Shown here one piece after another: positions 24,389 through 34,399 of a stretch of DNA of 64,000 nt (its first letter is position 1; each line of letters starts with the position of its first letter). The notes beneath the pieces were generated by a model, which searched no databases, had not been told where the DNA came from, and worked only from the letters and a program-made list of their open reading frames with translations. The stretch lies in contig NZ_QKRB01000037.1 of NCBI RefSeq assembly GCF_003233845.1, positions 1 through 64,000 of the forward strand. Reading direction: 5' to 3'. A program made the translations under genes and the position numbers. Source of the DNA: Paenibacillus sambharensis. GTDB lineage: Bacteria > Bacillota > Bacilli > Paenibacillales > Paenibacillaceae.

Positions 24389-26110
24389 CTATTTCAGGTT
24401 AGTAAATGCTGCAGATTGTTTGTTCAGTTCATATACAACATTAGAGCTGGATTCCATCTCTTCATGAATGACGCTGATTTGGTTAACTAGCTCCGAAGTG
24501 CTGACCGCCGCGTCAGTAATTCCTTGTGTGCTTTCATTAATAGCGCTGGAGATTTGTTTTACAGCTTCGGCTAATTCATTCATGATCGCCGTGAGGTTCT
24601 GCGTATTCTCAACGCATTCATCCATCGTGGCATTAACATGTTCTGAATCTGCTCTGTACTGCTGACCCGAACTTACAAACTGCTCATAATCAGGAAGAAT
24701 CGTTTGATTAATGTAGGCGACGATTGCATTGGCCTGGTTATTCAAGTCATTTACAGCCGAGGTGACCGTCGTGTTGATCGTCTGAATATTACTGGCCGCT
24801 TCACGGCTCGTGTCTGCAAGATTTCGAATCTCATTTGCCACCACGGCAAATCCCTTCCCGGCTTCGCCAGCTCTGGCCGCTTCAATAGAGGCATTCAGTG
24901 CCAATAGGTGGGTCTGCTTGGAGATGTTCATAATTTCATTGGTCAAAGCATTTACCCGTTGTACGCTTTTACTATTTTCTATGGCTGTTTGCAATGATCC
25001 AAGTATGGCCGTCATCATCTCATGCGTAGCTTCCTTGTTATGAACGGCAGTCTGTTCTAATTGGAGCGCCCGCTTCTTCATTTCAATCGTGTATTGATAG
25101 ATATTATGGGTGGAGGCCGATACATTCCTCACCTCTACTCCCGCATGCTCAGCACTGGAATTGATGCTGCCAATGGTGTGATCTACCGTCTCCATCCTGG
25201 CCGATAACTCTTCCATTGTTGCAGATATATCTTGAGAGTTGGAATTAGCGCCTGTTATATTCTCATTTACGTGCATCGTGATATTGTCTAATTGGTTGGA
25301 TGAAACGATAATCTTCCCGATAATATCCTCGAGCGTCATGATGAAGGTGTTAATACCGCTCACAAGCTTTCCAATCTCATCATTGGTTTCAACCGGAATT
25401 CTCTCCGTCAAATCCCCTTTGTTGTTTTTGATTTTCTCGATAATATTGGTTAGATTCTTATCTGCCGAGACGGTAGGCTTTACAATCGTTTTGTTAAGCA
25501 CAATATAATTGGTTATAAATACGATGAAAATAACCACGAGCATGCCCAGGACGATCGCTATGGCATTGGAGTAGGTGTTTACTTGATCTTCTTTGGCAAC
25601 CTCAATATCATGTTTAGCCTGTTCAACTAATTCGTCAGCTTGCTGGTTTAACGAATTGAAAATTTCTGTGAGCACACCATTTACATTGCTTGCTGCTTCT
25701 TGATAGTGGTTAACCGCACTTAAGCGGAAGGTTTGTTCGTATTTCTCTTTGTAGTCTTGGTAAAGAGTCATCAATTTATCGTAAGAAGCTTTGTCTTCAT
25801 CTCCAATTAACGAAGCGTACTCCCCGAAACTGTATTCAAGCTGCGCTATAGACTTACTGATACTTTCTGTCAGCACAAGCTTGGACTCAATCGTTGATGC
25901 GATACAATGGGCTAACAGCAGCTGCTGAGCCTCCTGCATTGTAGAAGAAATACTGTCCAATACCATAATTCGGTTCAAATAATTGTCTGAAATACGATCA
26001 CTCGAAGACTTCAGCATATTTAAGGAGGAAACCCCCAAAAGTGATGCACCGATCCCGACGATGACTAATGAAATAAGAACGATTAGTATTTTAGCTTTTA
26101 TTCTTCTCAA
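24389..26110 (-). CDS. Methyl-accepting chemotaxis protein
   Basis: 573 residues. TM1 lies at about 8-30; an extracellular four-helix-bundle sensor at about 31-183 is rich in polar helices without an obvious ligand motif. TM2 lies at about 184-206 ([23 protein letters not shown]). A HAMP domain follows, with [19 protein letters not shown]. The signalling domain carries the highly conserved hairpin around [34 protein letters not shown]. The protein would signal to CheA/CheW. It is preceded by a sigma-D-type promoter and followed by the lectin-like gene in the same operon. Confidence 0.95.
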   Translation of the reverse strand: MRRIKAKILIVLISLVIVGIGASLLGVSSLNMLKSSSDRISDNYLNRIMVLDSISSTMQEAQQLLLAHCIASTIESKLVLTESISKSIAQLEYSFGEYASLIGDEDKASYDKLMTLYQDYKEKYEQTFRLSAVNHYQEAASNVNGVLTEIFNSLNQQADELVEQAKHDIEVAKEDQVNTYSNAIAIVLGMLVVIFIVFITNYIVLNKTIVKPTVSADKNLTNIIEKIKNNKGDLTERIPVETNDEIGKLVSGINTFIMTLEDIIGKIIVSSNQLDNITMHVNENITGANSNSQDISATMEELSARMETVDHTIGSINSSAEHAGVEVRNVSASTHNIYQYTIEMKKRALQLEQTAVHNKEATHEMMTAILGSLQTAIENSKSVQRVNALTNEIMNISKQTHLLALNASIEAARAGEAGKGFAVVANEIRNLADTSREAASNIQTINTTVTSAVNDLNNQANAIVAYINQTILPDYEQFVSSGQQYRADSEHVNATMDECVENTQNLTAIMNELAEAVKQISSAINESTQGITDAAVSTSELVNQISVIHEEMESSSNVVYELNKQSAAFTNLK

Positions 26111-26253
26111 TATGTTCAGGCCCTTCTGTAATTTGTTCTGCGATGATTTGGTTTAGACTATCCGAATTGCTGACCCCTGGGTTCCTACTCTAACCTTTGC
26201 CGCCTCCCCTTCCTCACTACCTGGTCCAGTTTTCCAGCCATCTTATAAAATAT

Positions 26254-26279
26254 ATATCGGGTAAACGTTTGGTAATTTA
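26254..26279 (-). promoter_or_regulatory. Sigma-D (motility) promoter of the chemoreceptor operon
   Basis: On the minus strand TAAA-N14-CCCGATAT matches the Bacillus sigma-D consensus TAAA-N14/16-GCCGATAT at all but one base. It lies 144 bases upstream of the chemoreceptor start, inside a 308-base gap that otherwise holds only the AraC-gene terminator. Confidence 0.75.
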
Positions 26280-26323
26280 TAGTTTTCAGTGCGAGATGGC
26301 CTCTAAAAGATAATTACTTATAC

Positions 26324-26352
26324 AAAAAAAGCACCTCGCATGAGATGCTTTT
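26324..26352 (-). terminator. Terminator of the AraC-type regulator
   Basis: Stem AAAAGCATCTC/GAGGTGCTTTT (one T-G wobble, loop ATGC) at 26327-26352, with T7 on the minus strand, 67 bases after the stop at 26419. Confidence 0.75.
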
Positions 26353-26418
26353 ACGTTGCAGTAATCTGCCTTTTTATATAGTAGTGGTCTTCCCCATATC
26401 TTGCTCCTTGTGTGGAAT

Positions 26419-27324
26419 TTATCTCCCCAGCGTCTCCCGTAAACGTTGAAGGTCTCTCCCTGGTGGCAAACCAAACTTGCGGGTATATTCCCGGCTGAAG
26501 TGCGACGGGCTTTCATATCCGACCTGATATGCGGCGTCGGCCGCTCCCAGGCCTTCTGAGAGGAGCAGACGGCGCGCTTCTTGAAGCCGAAGCTGCTTCT
26601 GGTATTGAATCGGACTCATGCCCGTGACTTCCCGGAAATAACTGTACAAGGATGAGGCGCTCATCCGTGCTTCCTCCGCCAGCTCCTCTACTTTCAGCGG
26701 CTGCGCAAATTCACGGTTCATCCGCTCAATCACCTTCGCGATCCGCTGAGCCCGGCTGCCAAGGAGTGCGAACTGCTTCATCGCTGCATTCTGTTCATCC
26801 TGAAGGACCCGGTAAATAATCTCACGAATAAATCCGGCAGCAAGCACGGGGATATCCTCCGGTGTATCCAGCAACCGGACAAGCCTTAGAACGGCTTCCA
26901 GGAGTGAATCGCCAAGCCTGCTGACAACCAGTCCCCGCCCGGATTCATGTTTAGGTTTACCAGCTTGTTCCGCTGCTTGAATAACTTCAAGAATCTGATT
27001 CATATCGAGCTGCAGCTGTACACTTAAATAAGGCGCATCCGGCGAAGCCTCCATGATCTGGCCTGTAATTGGCAGATATACGGAAGCTGTCAAATAACTG
27101 GCCGGGTCGTACTGGTAGCGTTCCTCTCCAAGCAGGACCTCCTTCGAACCCTGGGCCACCACACATAAAGACGGTTCGTAAACAGAATGTACCGGCTCAG
27201 TTATCCGGGAAGCACGAATAAAGCGCAGACCTGGAATCTCTGTCTCCCGCGTACCATCCTCTTTTGCATACCGCTCTAACAGCTCAACCAGCTCATCACT
27301 TCTTCTGACAGGCCGCTCCCCCAC
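26419..27324 (-). CDS. AraC family transcriptional regulator
   Basis: 301 residues. The N-terminal half is the AraC_N type (ITEPVHSVYEPSLCVVAQGSKEVLLG, then YLTASVYLPITGQI), a cupin-like ligand-sensing domain. The C-terminal 100 residues contain the two helix-turn-helix motifs (VEELAEEARMSASSLYSYFREVTG and AADAAYQVGYESPSHFSREYTRKFG). It is divergent from an SDR gene 230 bases away, a classical pairing in which the regulator controls the oxidoreductase. GTG start at 27324. Confidence 0.9.
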   Translation of the reverse strand: MGERPVRRSDELVELLERYAKEDGTRETEIPGLRFIRASRITEPVHSVYEPSLCVVAQGSKEVLLGEERYQYDPASYLTASVYLPITGQIMEASPDAPYLSVQLQLDMNQILEVIQAAEQAGKPKHESGRGLVVSRLGDSLLEAVLRLVRLLDTPEDIPVLAAGFIREIIYRVLQDEQNAAMKQFALLGSRAQRIAKVIERMNREFAQPLKVEELAEEARMSASSLYSYFREVTGMSPIQYQKQLRLQEARRLLLSEGLGAADAAYQVGYESPSHFSREYTRKFGLPPGRDLQRLRETLGR

Positions 27325-27426
27325 TATCCCACCATCCCATTCACAGTCTTCTGCTATTTACCCTATTATCTTTTGGAGGATTAGGCAAGTTCCATGGACC
27401 TTTCAGCTACCGGGTGCTTTCTGGAT

Positions 27427-27443
27427 TCATTCATAATGAATGA
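27427..27443. promoter_or_regulatory. Perfect palindrome between AraC and SDR genes
   Basis: TCATTCATAATGAATGA has 8-bp arms around one base. It lies in the divergent intergenic region and could be an operator, although AraC-type proteins more often use direct repeats. Confidence 0.35.
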
Positions 27444-27554
27444 GCAGGGATTAATCCGAATGGAGGTATCAACAAGGTTCAAGCTGCTTTTACTTGTACT
27501 ATTGTTCAACCCTTTATCGAGTCGGACAAATAAACCAAATAGGAGTGGGATTAT

Positions 27555-28286
27555 ATGAAGGCAATTCAAGAGAAAACGGTTATTATCACAGGTGCGAGCA
27601 GCGGAATTGGCGAAGCCACGGCCCGTGAGCTTGCGCGCGGGGGCGCTAACGTTATTATTGGTGCGCGGCGCCTCGGGAAGCTTGAAGCTCTGGCATCGTC
27701 ACTTCAGGCGGAAGGCGCTTCGGTTGCTGTTCATCAGCTTGATGTGACGGAACTCTCACAGATGCAGGCAGTGGTCAAATTCGCGATTGACCGGTATGGA
27801 CGTGTGGATGCTATCGTCAACAATGCCGGTATCATGCCGCTCTCGCCCCTGGCATCCTTAAAGATCGAGGAATGGGACCGGATGATCGACGTCAATATCC
27901 GCGGAGTCCTTCACGGCATTGCTGCCGGACTTCCGGTCATGAAGGAACAGGGGTTTGGTCAGTTCGTCAACGTGGCATCTATCGGCGCCTACGAAGTGTC
28001 CCCGACGGCGGCTGTATATTGCGCTACCAAATACGCCGTGCGCGCCATAACCGATGGGCTCCGGCAGGAGGTTGCAGGGCAAGGCATCCGTGTGACACTC
28101 GTCTCGCCTGGCGTCACAGAGTCAGAGCTGGCCGAGACCATAACCGATCATGAAGCAAGGGAACTCATGCAAGAGTACCGCCGTATTGCACTGCCCGCTT
28201 CAGCCATCGCCCGTGCAATAACGTATGCTATTGAGCAGCCGGCAGGCGTCGATGTGAATGAACTGGTCATCCGGCCAACCGTATAG
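27555..28286 (+). CDS. Short-chain dehydrogenase/reductase (SDR)
   Basis: 243 residues of the classical SDR family: cofactor motif TGASSGIGEA (about 12-21), structural NNAG (about 88-91), and the catalytic S-Y-K set (VNVASIGAYE, YCATK). An Arg-rich segment ARRLGKL after the second strand favours NADP(H). It ends DVNELVIRPTV, common in YdfG-like serine/3-hydroxy acid dehydrogenases and related reductases. The substrate is not predictable. RBS TAGGAG, ATG at 27555. Divergent from the AraC-type gene. Confidence 0.92.
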   Translation: MKAIQEKTVIITGASSGIGEATARELARGGANVIIGARRLGKLEALASSLQAEGASVAVHQLDVTELSQMQAVVKFAIDRYGRVDAIVNNAGIMPLSPLASLKIEEWDRMIDVNIRGVLHGIAAGLPVMKEQGFGQFVNVASIGAYEVSPTAAVYCATKYAVRAITDGLRQEVAGQGIRVTLVSPGVTESELAETITDHEARELMQEYRRIALPASAIARAITYAIEQPAGVDVNELVIRPTV

Positions 28287-28322
28287 CACGGCTCCCTCGC
28301 AGCACGCTCAGGACACAAATTT

Positions 28323-28346
28323 AGGGGCATCCATACGGATGCCCCT
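28323..28346. terminator. Terminator between convergent SDR and M13 peptidase genes
   Basis: Perfect 10-bp arms AGGGGCATCC/GGATGCCCCT with loop ATAC, 36 bases after the SDR stop and 21 bases after the peptidase stop. T-tracts are weak. Confidence 0.7.
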
Positions 28347-28367
28347 GTCTACAATAGAATCGTGTTA

Positions 28368-30803
28368 TTACCAGATGGAAATGCGCCTGTCCGGCGATAC
28401 GTACATGGCATCTTGCTCGGTAACGTTGTACACCTCATAAAATTGGTCCAGCATTTGCAGGGTGAAATTAACTCTGACCTTATTCGGTGCATGAGGATCG
28501 GATTGGATACTTGCGACGGCTGACTCTACGGGCATCCATGCCGCAAATGCTTGTGAGAATCCTTCGAACACTTGGGTGAGGTCCGCGTCTGGATTGTCAT
28601 CCGCAATATCAAGCACACACGACAATCCGCCTAAATCGGCAATTGTTTCCGCAAGCGTCAGTTCGCCATTAAGCTTATGTCCAGGCATGAATTCAATCTT
28701 GGACAGCTCATCTGCCATTTCACCAGCACGCTTCTGGAATTCGGCATAGTCGGCTTCTGTCCACCAATTGGTCAAATTGCCGTCCTTATCGAATTGGGCG
28801 CCGTTTACATCAAAGGCATGAGATATTTCATGACCGATAATCGTACCGATGCTGCCCAGGTTCTGTTCCCGGCTCGCCTTAGAATCATAGAAAGGCGCCT
28901 GCAGAATCGCTGCCGGGAAGATGATACTGTTGGTGGACGGAACGTAGAACGCGTTTACCGTCATAACAGGCAGCACGCTCCATATGTCCATGGAATACGG
29001 CTGCTTAAGCATCTCTTTACCTTCTGCATTCATAGCGGCGTGCCGGCTAATAATTGCATCAAACAGCGTACCGCCCTCTGCTTTGCTTGGGAAGCTGTAG
29101 GAAGGCACCGGTTTCCATTCATCAGGATACCCGATATTTACATTGATATCTCTCAGCTTCTCGATGGCTTTTGCCTTCGTTTCGGCACTCATCCATGTAA
29201 GAGCGTTAATCCGCTCTTCGTATTTTGCAATAATCTCGTTAACGATGTCTTTCACATCATTTTTACTGGACTCAGGGAAATACTTGCTGACAAACACTTT
29301 GTCAAACGCCTGCGGTTCAAGGCCTTGAGCCAGAGCAGCCGCACGTTCTTCTACCGGAAGCTTCTCAGGTAAAATGCCGATCATCGCTTTCATCAAATCA
29401 TCCTGGAAGCTTTGCGTTGTTTCGGAAAATGCAGCTTCATACTGGAAAAATGTATTTACGGCCAGCATATCTTTGATCGCCTGTAAATTCGAATCGGTTA
29501 TGAGGCTGTCGGCAAACTTAACATAATCATGCTCCGGGGAGTATACCGTCATATCTGAAGGAAGGTCATATAGCTTAATTACCATCTCCGCCAGTCCGGA
29601 GTTCGGTGTTGCCTTCTTCATTTCATCCCATGTCGATTTCTTAAGCCGGGCCTTAGGGTCCTGCATCTGTTCCGGCGGTGTAGCCTTGGCAGAAAGCTGC
29701 TTCTCAAGCTCGAATATTGCTTTGGCTCGTTCGGAGAGCTTATCTTGTTCGCCGATATAGCCCAGCACGCGTTCCATATACTTTATGTATGCCTGCTGAA
29801 CATTCGCCATAGACGGATCATCCGTATAATACAGCGGCGTGCCCAAACCAAGTCCTGTGCCCATGAAGGCGGCTGCATATTTCGTCCTGTCGCCCAGCGT
29901 GTCTTCAACAGGCGCAAAGCCTATAAACGGGATGAAGTTGAACCGGTCCCAATATTTCTCGGTAATCGCTCTTAAGTCTGCAGCGTGTTTGACGGCGTAC
30001 AACTCATCTAAATAAGGACGAAGTTTATCAATGCCGTCTTCGCGCGCTGCTGTATCTGTATACATGGCATAAAGCTCAGCCGCTCTCCATTCCGGAGATC
30101 CGCTGGCCGCCGAAGCTTTGTTCTGCAGCAGCTGCTTCATAATCTCAGACCGTGTACCGTCTACCTTCTTCATTACATCAAGAAATGTCCCCGCACTCGG
30201 ATAACCCGGGTGGATAACGGGATTAGCAAGGTATTCACGGTTCGTATATACATAGAAGTCATCCTTTAATCCAACCTGCTTGGCTCCATAGGGATTGTTG
30301 TTGGCTGCGGCTTGTGCCACATACGCCAGCTTCGTGATAAACTGCTGCGCCTGCTCCGTCGTGACGGCACCTTTAGGCAGCCCCAGATCGTCCAGCAGCC
30401 CGAAATCGTCAAGCGCCGCATAATAAGGTGCAGCCCAAGCAGGTACATCCGTAATGCTGCTGTCCGCTTCTATCCCTTTCCACGAAAGGATATGGCATGC
30501 AATAACAACCAGCTGCGGCCCGCTAACTTTGGCATCTGGCCTGAACTGCTTTGCTCCCGTACCCTTCATGTATCCGGCAGCTGCAGCGATTGCTATATCA
30601 CTGGCATTCGCATGACTGGCAGGCACATCGGTAAAGGCCTGCGTCGGCTCGTCTGCCTGAATCTGAAATGTCTGATTAATCAAGGCTGTCAGTTGACCCC
30701 TTGTAATCAATTGGTCGCTTGCTGCATCCACATTCGCAAGCCCGATACTGAGAGATAATAATAGCGCTAACATAAATGCGATAGAACGTTGTAACCTCTT
30801 CAC
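28368..30803 (-). CDS. Secreted M13 (neprilysin-like) metallopeptidase with N-terminal SLH domains
   Basis: 811 residues. Signal peptide (about 1-28), then two SLH-type modules (ITRGQLTALINQTF; AFTDVPASHANASDIAIAAAAGYMKGTGAKQFRPDAKV; FTDVP-like ITDVPAWAAPYYAALDDFGL) that should tether it to the cell wall. The rest is the M13 peptidase: NAFYVPSTNSIIFPAAILQ substrate motif, zinc motif HEISH (about 656-660), third ligand in ETIADLGG, and the C-terminal RRISIW. M13 enzymes cleave small peptides outside the cell. GTG start with GGAGGTG upstream. An SLH-anchored M13 peptidase next to a large SLH protein suggests a shared surface layer. Confidence 0.92.
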   Translation of the reverse strand: MKRLQRSIAFMLALLLSLSIGLANVDAASDQLITRGQLTALINQTFQIQADEPTQAFTDVPASHANASDIAIAAAAGYMKGTGAKQFRPDAKVSGPQLVVIACHILSWKGIEADSSITDVPAWAAPYYAALDDFGLLDDLGLPKGAVTTEQAQQFITKLAYVAQAAANNNPYGAKQVGLKDDFYVYTNREYLANPVIHPGYPSAGTFLDVMKKVDGTRSEIMKQLLQNKASAASGSPEWRAAELYAMYTDTAAREDGIDKLRPYLDELYAVKHAADLRAITEKYWDRFNFIPFIGFAPVEDTLGDRTKYAAAFMGTGLGLGTPLYYTDDPSMANVQQAYIKYMERVLGYIGEQDKLSERAKAIFELEKQLSAKATPPEQMQDPKARLKKSTWDEMKKATPNSGLAEMVIKLYDLPSDMTVYSPEHDYVKFADSLITDSNLQAIKDMLAVNTFFQYEAAFSETTQSFQDDLMKAMIGILPEKLPVEERAAALAQGLEPQAFDKVFVSKYFPESSKNDVKDIVNEIIAKYEERINALTWMSAETKAKAIEKLRDINVNIGYPDEWKPVPSYSFPSKAEGGTLFDAIISRHAAMNAEGKEMLKQPYSMDIWSVLPVMTVNAFYVPSTNSIIFPAAILQAPFYDSKASREQNLGSIGTIIGHEISHAFDVNGAQFDKDGNLTNWWTEADYAEFQKRAGEMADELSKIEFMPGHKLNGELTLAETIADLGGLSCVLDIADDNPDADLTQVFEGFSQAFAAWMPVESAVASIQSDPHAPNKVRVNFTLQMLDQFYEVYNVTEQDAMYVSPDRRISIW

Positions 30804-31033
30804 ACAGCCACCTCCGGATTTATCTATTACCTTCTTTATCTTAGCACAACTAGTATAAAAGGAAAATTAAGGTTCCCCAAATTAGAGGTGACGAAAGTAT
30901 GAAGTGTTCGTTCGTCCTCCTGTACCGGCAGAATTGACTCAAGGAACAATTTCAATGAATCGAACTCTGGATTGAAGCGAACGATAAGAAGGCTACTGGC
31001 TGTCTGATCTTCAATCTGATTGGAGGAATTTCA

Positions 31034-34000
31034 TTGAACATCTTGCGTGATGAGCTTATTAGAACGCGTGAAGGTTATGAATTGATTATTTACCTTGATC
31101 CGCAGAAGGTTGAATTTGCAAGAGAATCGGATCTTGGGGGAGACGATAAGCAAGAGTTATCTTCGGATGTCGAGGAATATGCCAAGAAAAAGTATCCGAA
31201 CGTAAAGATTCATGTTGCCAGGATCATATTGGGCGGCATGTTGATCTCGACGATTCCGCTCACAGGGATTGCCGGGCAAGCACAGGCAGCTGCACCTAAA
31301 GATTTTAGTTCCGCTGCCCCTTGGGCTCAGCCCTCTATTTCCCGCTTAATGGATCTGAACATTATCACCGGGGATACGTCAGGAGACTTTAATCCCAAGG
31401 CAGCAATGAACCGCGATGCTTTCACAACGATGTTGGTCAAAGCGCTCATTCCCGCTAACGAGCTCGTAAAGCCGGATAAGGCGACGTTTACTGACATCAA
31501 CAAGAATCATTGGGCTTATCCGTACGTGGAAACGGCAGTCGACAGGGGCTGGATCTCGGGAATCTCTGCGGGTGTCTTCGGGGGCAGCCAAAATATTACA
31601 CGCGAGCAGATGGCCACAATATTCGTACGCGCCCTTGGATTGATCCCAGACGACATCAGAGGACTCGGCGACACACTGACATTCGAGGACAAGAATGATA
31701 TTTCGCCATTTGCCCGCGACGCGGTTGCTTTTGCGGTACGGAACGGTCTATTTGAAGGGGTAACGCCAACCCGGTTCTCCGGAAAAGAAAATGCATCACG
31801 CGAGCAGGTTGCCGTTGTCGTAGATCGGTTCTTGGCAAATAAGGGTAGTTTGCAGTCGGCAGCGGCCGCTCTGCTTACCACAACAGTTACGGCTTCGGTT
31901 GGTGAGGATTTGTCATCCCTGACCTTAAGATTCTCCAAAGCACTTGATTCGCTCACGGCGGCGGATATCTCGATTACAGCAGCCGGCGGCGCAGCGCTGG
32001 CTGTCACGAATGTGAATATAAGTGATGATAAGACAACGGCTGTCGTTACAACTGGCAAAATGACTCAAGGCGTTCCATACACCATTACGGTGAACAAGCC
32101 AACGGTCAAAGGACCGGCGATCGTTACGCCAGTCGTCACTGACCTTCTTGTGACGAGTGTATCCACAGAAAACAACAAACAAATTAAAGTGGCTTTCAAC
32201 CAGGAGCTCGACAGAACGTCGGCTCAGCTCGTATCCAATTATACGTATACGGGTGCTTCCTCAGGGATTACCTCGGTTGACCTGCTGGACGACAAGAGAT
32301 CTGTTCTGGTCACGCTAACTCAGGCAGAAGGTCAGCAGGCAGTCGGTACGCTGGGAATCAGGAACGTACAATCCGTAGCCGGCAATAAGCTGGCGAATGT
32401 CAGCAATACTGTTACCTTCCTGGATTTGACGATACCAAGCGCAGTTGGCGCCAAGCTGGTAGCCCCTACTAAGGTTCATGTGACGTTCTCGGAGCCAGTA
32501 ACAGCTTCCGCCTTGAACAACGCAGCATTCTCGCTCAATAACAATACGTATTCATTAGCCAGTGTGCCGACAATCGTGCGGCCGAATGTAATTGAACTAA
32601 CGCTCGGCAGCACATTGCCTGCCGGCGACTATACGCTGACCATCAACCCAGCGAATACGACGAGCGGAAATCTGATCAAGGACTTCGTTGGACTGGCTGT
32701 ACCGCGGAGCGATGTGAAGTTCAGCTATGCCACGGATACGCTCGCACCGGTCGCAAGTGTGGCTTCGGTGACGCAAACAACGGTTACACTGGAATTTGAC
32801 GAACCGGTCAGCATGGCAGGCACGGGTGCGCTGAACACGGATTTCACGGTTTATCACTCGAATAATAACGTGGCGAACTACAAAGGCACGGTGTCCCTCA
32901 GCTCAGATGGCCGTTCAATGACAGTTAACTTCGATAATACACCGCTGCCGCAAGGCACCGTCACCTTGTTCTTGAACAACAGTCCAACGACAACATCCCA
33001 GCTTCAGGATGCCTGGGGCAACAAATTCGCAACGGCCACGATTACCACGTCGGTCATTGCCGATACGACTGCTCCTACGGTGGCCGGAGTAAACTATGTC
33101 GACTCCACTCATGTGGATGTGACTTTCAGCGAACCCGTGACTGGCGTCGATGCAGCCGACTTTACGTTGAAGGACGCGGACGGTACGCCTGTGACTGTCA
33201 CCAACGTTGCACCAACAAACAATACGTATCGCTTAACAACCGCTGTACCGATTAACGGCTCGACATACACCTTAAGCCTTGCGGAGGGTGTCTTAACCGA
33301 TACGTCGCTTGCTAAGAACAAGAACCTTCCTTACTCCACATCGTTTACCGTTGCTGACACGATCGCGCCAACCGTTACAACAGGTGAATATACGGCTGAC
33401 AATAAGACTGTACTGGTTAAGTTCAGTGAGGCTATGACGATAACCGGCTTGGGCTCTATCCTTGATACGAATAACTACCGTTTAGCCAATGCTGATGGCA
33501 GCAGCCCTAGCGCGTTACCGGCAGGAACAACGATTACTCAGACGGCTGGCAATAAGGGAGTTCTCATCACGTTCCCTAGCGCAATATCAGGACTTGGCTC
33601 CGGGAATTTCGGGAAGATTCTCATCGGTCAAGTGAGAGACGCAAGCGGTAATGCCACGAGTGCGCTGAGCAATCCGGTTACGCTGACACCCGCCGCTCTA
33701 ACCATCGGCAATATTAGCGATGTGCGGGCCATCAGCAATGATACAATTACCTTTAAGGTCGACTCGTATCTCAACGCAATCGATGTATCGAAATTCACGA
33801 TTGACGGTCAAGCTGCGACTTCAGCGACCTATAAGAATGAAGGAGGCAATGCGCTCGTAACAGTTAGAGCGCCTATTACCATGGTCAACCCGAATAATGT
33901 GGTCATGGGGATTGCTGCTGGCGGTCTGACATCGGACCTCAATATTCTCAGCTCTGTAATTTCCCAAACCGGTGCCGTTGACTATGTCGCTCCAGCTATT

Positions 34001-34306
34001 CTGTCCCGCGTCATTACAGATACGAATGCGAACAACAAGTGGGACACTATAACCGTAACGTTCTCGGAAGCCATTCAGCCAACTTCCGTTGCTTTCGACT
34101 CGTTCTTGGTTGACGGCTATACCGTCAACGATGTTACCGTAAACGCCGACGGTACCGTGGTTACGCTGAAGCTGCGGGAGAAAGACACGCCTGACATTGC
34201 CGGTACACCGCCAAGAGTACAGCTTGTGAAGGCGATTCGCGACGCATCTGCGCAGCGCAATGTGCTTCCAGCTGAAACGGCGGGCGTAACTGCCGCTACT
34301 GTCTAA
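31034..34306 (+). CDS. Large SLH-domain surface protein with Ig-like repeats
   Basis: 1090 residues. An unusual ~62-residue hydrophilic N-terminus (with GYELIIYLDP) precedes the hydrophobic segment IILGGMLISTIPLTGIAG and AQA cleavage site; this long n-region recurs in Paenibacillus SLH proteins as I recall. Three SLH domains follow (about 87-280), then seven or more Ig-like modules of the SwmB/Big_5 type, each marked by V-T-F-S-E-P/A-V/M or similar (VHVTFSEPVTAS, VDVTFSEPVTGVD, ITVTFSEAIQ). No enzyme domain is seen. It is a structural or adhesive S-layer-type protein. The start is TTG with GGAGG 7 bases upstream. Confidence 0.88.
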   Translation: MNILRDELIRTREGYELIIYLDPQKVEFARESDLGGDDKQELSSDVEEYAKKKYPNVKIHVARIILGGMLISTIPLTGIAGQAQAAAPKDFSSAAPWAQPSISRLMDLNIITGDTSGDFNPKAAMNRDAFTTMLVKALIPANELVKPDKATFTDINKNHWAYPYVETAVDRGWISGISAGVFGGSQNITREQMATIFVRALGLIPDDIRGLGDTLTFEDKNDISPFARDAVAFAVRNGLFEGVTPTRFSGKENASREQVAVVVDRFLANKGSLQSAAAALLTTTVTASVGEDLSSLTLRFSKALDSLTAADISITAAGGAALAVTNVNISDDKTTAVVTTGKMTQGVPYTITVNKPTVKGPAIVTPVVTDLLVTSVSTENNKQIKVAFNQELDRTSAQLVSNYTYTGASSGITSVDLLDDKRSVLVTLTQAEGQQAVGTLGIRNVQSVAGNKLANVSNTVTFLDLTIPSAVGAKLVAPTKVHVTFSEPVTASALNNAAFSLNNNTYSLASVPTIVRPNVIELTLGSTLPAGDYTLTINPANTTSGNLIKDFVGLAVPRSDVKFSYATDTLAPVASVASVTQTTVTLEFDEPVSMAGTGALNTDFTVYHSNNNVANYKGTVSLSSDGRSMTVNFDNTPLPQGTVTLFLNNSPTTTSQLQDAWGNKFATATITTSVIADTTAPTVAGVNYVDSTHVDVTFSEPVTGVDAADFTLKDADGTPVTVTNVAPTNNTYRLTTAVPINGSTYTLSLAEGVLTDTSLAKNKNLPYSTSFTVADTIAPTVTTGEYTADNKTVLVKFSEAMTITGLGSILDTNNYRLANADGSSPSALPAGTTITQTAGNKGVLITFPSAISGLGSGNFGKILIGQVRDASGNATSALSNPVTLTPAALTIGNISDVRAISNDTITFKVDSYLNAIDVSKFTIDGQAATSATYKNEGGNALVTVRAPITMVNPNNVVMGIAAGGLTSDLNILSSVISQTGAVDYVAPAILSRVITDTNANNKWDTITVTFSEAIQPTSVAFDSFLVDGYTVNDVTVNADGTVVTLKLREKDTPDIAGTPPRVQLVKAIRDASAQRNVLPAETAGVTAATV

Positions 34307-34326
34307 GTCTTTACCCGCCACATACA

Positions 34327-34374
34327 GATAACCTCTTCTGCCTGATCTGCAGAAGAGGTTATCTTACTTTTTAG
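34327..34374 (+). terminator. Strong terminator of the SLH surface protein gene
   Basis: Perfect 15-bp arms GATAACCTCTTCTGC/GCAGAAGAGGTTATC (34327-34341, 34349-34363) followed by TTACTTTTT on the plus strand, 21 bases past the stop. Confidence 0.9.
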
Positions 34375-34399
34375 CGCCCGCTTCTTTCACGGCTATGAT

